Assembly: GCA_031552735.1 (NCBI GenBank)
Contig: JAVBMF010000059.1
Span: 1-8,919, forward strand
DNA length: 8,919 bases
DNA from: JAVBUY01 sp031552735
Lineage (GTDB): Bacteria; Bacillota; Clostridia; Christensenellales; Aristaeellaceae
Direction of reading: 5' to 3'
Shown: piece after piece, positions 5,476 through 8,919 of the stretch
How the letters are laid out: each line of letters starts with the position of its first letter
Position numbering within the stretch: the stretch's first letter is position 1
Notes under the pieces: generated by a model
The model's input: the letters and a program-made list of their open reading frames with translations, nothing else
What the model was told of the DNA's origin: nothing
Databases searched by the model: none
Translations under genes and position numbers: made by a program

Positions 5476-6618
5476 ATGCAAAAGCTCAAGGTCATGACCA
5501 TCATCGGCACGCGGCCGGAGATCATCCGCCTCAGCGCGTGCATTCAGGCGTGCGACCGCTTTTTTGATCATAAGCTGTGTCACACCGGCCAGAACTGGGA
5601 CTATACGCTGAACGAGGTGTTCTTCCGCGACCTGGGGCTTAGGGCGCCGGACTTTTATCTGGACTGCGTGGGCGACACGCTGGGCGACACCATGGGCAAC
5701 GTGGTGGCCAAGAGCTATGCGCTGCTGGACAAAGAGCGCCCCGACGCGCTGCTGATCCTGGGCGACACCAACTCCGCGCTGTGCGCGATCTCGGCTAAGC
5801 GGCTGAAAATCCCGATCTTCCACATGGAGGCGGGCAACCGCTGCTTTGACCAGAACGTGCCCGAGGAGATCAACCGCAAGATTGTCGATCACATCGCGGA
5901 TGTCAACCTGCCCTATACCGAGCACTCGCGCCGCTACCTGCTGGCCGAGGGGTTGCCTGCCGCGTATACGTTTGTCACCGGCTCGCCCATGCGCGAGGTG
6001 CTGGACGCCAACCGCGCGGGCATCGCCGCCAGTACCGCACTGACCACGCTGGGGCTGGAAAAAGGCAAGTACATCCTGCTGTCGGCGCACCGCGAGGAGA
6101 ACGTGGATCACAAGGCGCACTTTCAATCGCTGATGGACGCGGTCAATGCCGTGGCCGAAACGTATCAGTTGCCGGTGGTATTTTCCACCCATCCGCGCAG
6201 CAAAAAGCGCATCGAGGAGAACGGCTTCACCTTCCACCCGCTGGTCAAGAGCCTGCCGCCCTTCGGTTTCCACGATTATGTGACGCTGCAACAAAACGCG
6301 CTGTGCGTTCTGTCCGATTCGGGCACACTGTCCGAGGAGAGCGCCATGCTGGGCTTCCCGGCGGTGCTGATCCGCACCTCCACCGAGCGGCCGGAGGCCA
6401 TCGACAAGGGCACCTGCATCGTCGGCGGCATCGAGAAAGACAGCATTTTGCAGGCCATGCGCATGGTGACGGAACTGTGGGCCGCCGAGCGTTTTATCCC
6501 CACCGTGCCCGACTATGCCGATACCACCGTGTCCGAAAAGGTGGTGCGCATCATCCAGGGGTACACCGGCATCATCAACCAGCGCGTGTGGCGCAAAGCA
6601 TCATCGGGGGGACAATAG
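5476..6618 (+). CDS. capG: CapG/WbjD-like UDP-sugar 2-epimerase (UDP-L-FucNAc synthase)
   Basis: This belongs to the non-hydrolysing UDP-GlcNAc 2-epimerase family. Next to CapF the likely reaction is 2-epimerisation of UDP-2-acetamido-2,6-dideoxy-L-talose to UDP-N-acetyl-L-fucosamine. It has 380 residues, a normal length. Motifs in order: GTRPE (11-15), LGDTNS (95-100), HMEAGNRCFDQNVPEE (116-131), TGSPMREVL (168-176), SAHREEN (203-209), STHPRSKKR (237-245), SDSGTLSEES (280-289) and RTSTERPEA (300-308). HMEAGNRCFDQ and SDSGTLSEES are more like CapG/WbjD than the WecB forms HVEAGLRS and DSGGxQEE, so the FucNAc role is preferred. That choice also rests on context. The ribosome binding site GGAGG (5465-5469) lies within the end of capF, one base separates the genes, and translation is probably coupled. 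Plain UDP-GlcNAc 2-epimerase (WecB) is the alternative. Confidence 0.92.
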   Translation: MQKLKVMTIIGTRPEIIRLSACIQACDRFFDHKLCHTGQNWDYTLNEVFFRDLGLRAPDFYLDCVGDTLGDTMGNVVAKSYALLDKERPDALLILGDTNSALCAISAKRLKIPIFHMEAGNRCFDQNVPEEINRKIVDHIADVNLPYTEHSRRYLLAEGLPAAYTFVTGSPMREVLDANRAGIAASTALTTLGLEKGKYILLSAHREENVDHKAHFQSLMDAVNAVAETYQLPVVFSTHPRSKKRIEENGFTFHPLVKSLPPFGFHDYVTLQQNALCVLSDSGTLSEESAMLGFPAVLIRTSTERPEAIDKGTCIVGGIEKDSILQAMRMVTELWAAERFIPTVPDYADTTVSEKVVRIIQGYTGIINQRVWRKASSGGQ

Positions 6619-7479
6619 ATGAAGGGACTGCGCAGGCTGTGGTGGGCATGGTGCGATGCGTGCATTCGCGTGGCCGACAGCCGCTTTCTGGCCGCCACGA
6701 TGGACGGCATTGTCCGCATAGGCACGCGCGTGGGCCGGGCGCTGCCCAAGCTGTACAAGTCCGGCGTCGCCGAGGGGCTGGGCGCTTGGCTGGATAAGCT
6801 TACGCTCAACGACGACCCAGTGCTGGCCGGGCCGCGCGGCAGGGTGATGGCCTTTGTGCGGCGCAAGGGGCGGGTGTGGATCAAAATCCGCATCGCCACC
6901 ATCCTGCTGGTCGCCGCCGCCATCGCCATGCTGCTGAAAAACAGCGCGCCGAGCAAGTGGGTGTGCGCGGGCATGGCGTTTAGCTGGCTGGGCGCGGCCA
7001 TGCTGATGGAGTTTAAGCCGATCTCCGCCATGGTGCGGCAGGTGTTTCTGTGGGGCATGTTCTGCTACGCGCTGGCACAGCTCTGCTACATCCACGCGCT
7101 GCGGCTGCTGTACATCGCCTCGGGCAGCTATATGCACTGGCCGATGTGGGCGCTGGCTGGGTTCTTCTGCCTACTGTCGGTGCTGGAGATGTGCCGGTCG
7201 GTGCTGCCCAACACCCGCCAGCCCATCGCGCTGCGCGTGGGCGCGCTGCCCTACGCCATGCTGGTCAGCACGATGTGCGGCTTTGCCGTGGCGGTGTGCA
7301 TCGCCACCGTGGGCAAGGGGTGGCTGGTCATGCTGGCCGGGATTCTGTTTTACCTGTCGGACATGCTGGTGGCGCTGAACACACTGGGCGGCCTGCGCAT
7401 GCAGCGCCGCGACTTCTGGGTATGGATACTCTACGCACCGGCGCAGCTTTTGCTGGTGTGGGGTGTGACCTTGCTATAA
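6619..7479 (+). CDS. YhhN/TMEM86-like integral membrane protein with degenerate active-site motifs
   Basis: The ATG follows the capG TAG with no gap, and GGGGGG (6606-6611) serves as ribosome binding site. The 286 residues comprise about 90 basic, non-membrane N-terminal residues and then about seven or eight hydrophobic segments (roughly 92-106, 113-129, 138-158, 175-191, 207-229, 233-252, 267-284). The end, GILFYLSDMLVALN (241-254) and YAPAQLLLVWG (272-282), matches the YhhN (lysoplasmalogenase) signature: small residue, F, SD, then Y..AQ.L. In that family an earlier segment reads roughly S..GD..L and another H..Y. Here those places read SWLGAAML (122-129; Ala126 for Asp) and AQLCYI (153-158; Gln154 for His). 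The second Asp (Asp248) is kept. The protein is therefore either a non-hydrolytic member or a distant one. No link to capsule sugar synthesis is known to me; the operon position suggests co-expression only. The N-terminal region is not recognised. Confidence 0.68.
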   Translation: MKGLRRLWWAWCDACIRVADSRFLAATMDGIVRIGTRVGRALPKLYKSGVAEGLGAWLDKLTLNDDPVLAGPRGRVMAFVRRKGRVWIKIRIATILLVAAAIAMLLKNSAPSKWVCAGMAFSWLGAAMLMEFKPISAMVRQVFLWGMFCYALAQLCYIHALRLLYIASGSYMHWPMWALAGFFCLLSVLEMCRSVLPNTRQPIALRVGALPYAMLVSTMCGFAVAVCIATVGKGWLVMLAGILFYLSDMLVALNTLGGLRMQRRDFWVWILYAPAQLLLVWGVTLL

Positions 7480-7512
7480 AGGATAACCAGACTATCGTTT
7501 GGAGGAATGATT

Positions 7513-8919
7513 GTGACCGAGCAGCGGCTCAAACACATCCGGAACTTTTGCATCATCGCGCACATTGACCACGGCAAGTCCACGCTGGCCGACCGCCTGC
7601 TGGAACACACCGGGGTGTTTCAAAAGCGCGACATGGTCGAGCAGATTTTGGACAGCATGGAGCTCGAACGCGAGCGTGGCATTACCATCAAGAGCAAGGC
7701 GGTGCGCATGAACTATACCGCCCAGGATGGGCAGCAGTATGTGCTGAACCTGATCGACACGCCCGGCCACGTAGACTTTACCTACGAGGTCAGCCGCGCG
7801 CTGGCCGCCTGCGAGGGCGCGCTGCTGGTGGTGGACGCCACGCAGGGCATCGAGGCGCAGACGCTGGCCAACGTCTACATGGCGTTGGAGCATGATTTGG
7901 AAACCGTGCCGGTCATCAACAAGATCGACCTGCCCAGCGCGCAGCCCGAGGAAGTCCGCCGCGAGATCGAGGACGTGATCGGGCTGGATGCTTCCTATGC
8001 GCCGCTGGTCAGCGCCAAGGTGGGGCTGGGCATCGAGGACGTGCTGGAGGCGGTGGTCAAGTACATCCCGCCGCCCAAGGGCGACGACAACGCGCCGCTG
8101 CAGGCGCTGGTGTTCGACAGCTTCTACGACAACTATCGCGGCGCGATCTGCTTCGTGCGCGTGATGGAGGGGCGCGTCGCGCCCGGCATGCGCATGCGCA
8201 TGATGGCCACCGGCGCGGAGTTCGACGTGGTGGAGGTCGGCGTCTTTAAGCCCGGCTACACCCCGGTGGAGCAGCTGCTGCCCGGCGAGGTGGGCTACAT
8301 CGCTGCGTCCATCAAGGACGTGCGCGAGACCCGCGTGGGCGACACCATCACCGACGCCGCGCACCCGGCGAAGCAGGCGCTGCCCGGCTATCGGCAGGTC
8401 AACCCGATGGTGTTCTGCGGCATCTACCCGGCGGACGGCGCGGACTACGAGGACCTGCGCGACGCGCTGGACAAGCTGCGCCTCAACGACGCGGCGCTGT
8501 CCTACGAGCCGGAAACGTCGGTGGCGCTGGGCTTTGGCTTCCGCTGCGGGTTCCTCGGCCTGCTGCACATGGAAATCATTCAGGAGCGGCTGGAGCGCGA
8601 GTTTGATCTGGATTTGGTCACCACCGCGCCCAGCGTCATCTACAAGGTGCGCAAGAACGACGGCACCGAGCTCACCATCGACAACCCGACCAACCTGCCG
8701 CCGGTCGGCGACATCGACGAGATGGAGGAGCCCTTTGTCAAGGCGCACATCCACACCCCACAGGAGTTTGTCGGCACGATCATGGAGCTGTGCCAGGAAA
8801 AGCGCGGCACCTTCATCGACATGCAGTACGAGGGCAGCCGCGTGCGCATCGAGTACGACCTGCCGCTCAACGAGGTGATCTTCGACTTCTTCGATCAGCT
8901 CAAGAGCCGCTCGCGCGGG
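7513..8919 (+). CDS. lepA: Elongation factor 4 (LepA) GTPase, 3' truncated
   Basis: LepA is a ribosome-binding translational GTPase that associates with the membrane or cytoplasm and influences initiation and back-translocation. The frame runs open to the window end, giving 469 of the usual approximately 600 residues. GTG at 7513 is preferred because GGAGG (7501-7505) lies 7 bases upstream; the in-frame ATG at 7507 is only one base from it. The G domain shows AHIDHGKST (16-24, P-loop), RGIT (55-58, switch I), DTPGH (82-86, switch II with the catalytic His) and NKID (136-139). Domain II and the EF-G-like domain III follow, with VALGFGFRCGFLGLLHMEII covering the LepA-specific GFLGLLH stretch. 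TAPSVIYKV and IHTPQEFVGTIMELCQEKRG then belong to the EF-G-like domain V region. No frameshift is seen. It lies 33 bp after the YhhN-like gene with no terminator between. A weak TATAAA at 7475-7480 could give it a promoter of its own, but the -35 is poor. Identification certain. Confidence 0.98.
   Translation, partial: MTEQRLKHIRNFCIIAHIDHGKSTLADRLLEHTGVFQKRDMVEQILDSMELERERGITIKSKAVRMNYTAQDGQQYVLNLIDTPGHVDFTYEVSRALAACEGALLVVDATQGIEAQTLANVYMALEHDLETVPVINKIDLPSAQPEEVRREIEDVIGLDASYAPLVSAKVGLGIEDVLEAVVKYIPPPKGDDNAPLQALVFDSFYDNYRGAICFVRVMEGRVAPGMRMRMMATGAEFDVVEVGVFKPGYTPVEQLLPGEVGYIAASIKDVRETRVGDTITDAAHPAKQALPGYRQVNPMVFCGIYPADGADYEDLRDALDKLRLNDAALSYEPETSVALGFGFRCGFLGLLHMEIIQERLEREFDLDLVTTAPSVIYKVRKNDGTELTIDNPTNLPPVGDIDEMEEPFVKAHIHTPQEFVGTIMELCQEKRGTFIDMQYEGSRVRIEYDLPLNEVIFDFFDQLKSRSRG

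Noticed and set aside
4188..5543. Minus-strand open frame of about 450 codons opposite capF
   Set aside because: CapF has clear domain motifs on the plus strand; the opposite frame has low-complexity Val/Arg/His composition and no recognisable motif.
7492..8754. Minus-strand open frame of about 420 codons opposite lepA
   Set aside because: LepA on the plus strand is unmistakable and uninterrupted; this is a shadow frame.

Overview
The window is GC-rich bacterial DNA with strong GGAGG-type ribosome binding sites, compact SigA-like promoters and stem-loop terminators. The gene content (LUD-domain proteins of the Bacillota type, an HlyD-like adaptor, CapF/CapG sugar genes, LepA) best fits a high-GC member of the Clostridia/Bacillota. 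That placement is an inference from style and gene families, not a proven taxonomy. I see no phage, transposase, CRISPR, tRNA or rRNA gene.

Layout. (1) 1-699: the 3' end of an HlyD/membrane-fusion-like adaptor gene, cut by the window edge. (2) 700-1207: a non-coding stretch with three nearly identical 130-131 bp tandem repeats, then a long hairpin that overlaps the predicted icd promoter. (3) 1208-2404: icd, a dimeric eukaryotic-type NADP isocitrate dehydrogenase. (4) 2405-2715: a non-coding stretch with a terminator hairpin, a 124 bp near-perfect palindrome, a second copy of the same hairpin, another small terminator, and a promoter. (5) 2716-3339 (+) and 3559-4170 (-): two convergent genes for small LUD-domain proteins, paralogous to each other. 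Between them lie one terminator per strand and a sequence that resembles the tandem repeat. (6) 4171-4358: a divergent promoter region. (7) 4359-8919: a tightly packed (+) operon, capF-capG-(YhhN-like membrane protein)-lepA, with lepA running off the window.

How the genes fit together. CapF and CapG are the second and third enzymes of UDP-N-acetyl-L-fucosamine synthesis; the first enzyme (CapE/FnlA) is not here and must be encoded elsewhere. The YhhN-like protein starts on the base after the capG stop. It keeps the family's C-terminal signature but has lost two of its conserved polar residues. The housekeeping GTPase gene lepA follows after 33 bp and may be read from the same transcript. icd and the LUD genes suggest central and redox metabolism but do not form an operon.

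The most unusual feature is non-coding. The three gaps downstream of the three (+) genes (adaptor, icd, first LUD gene) each carry a structured element. The elements share short sequence blocks in the same order and orientation, so they look like related families of intergenic repeats.
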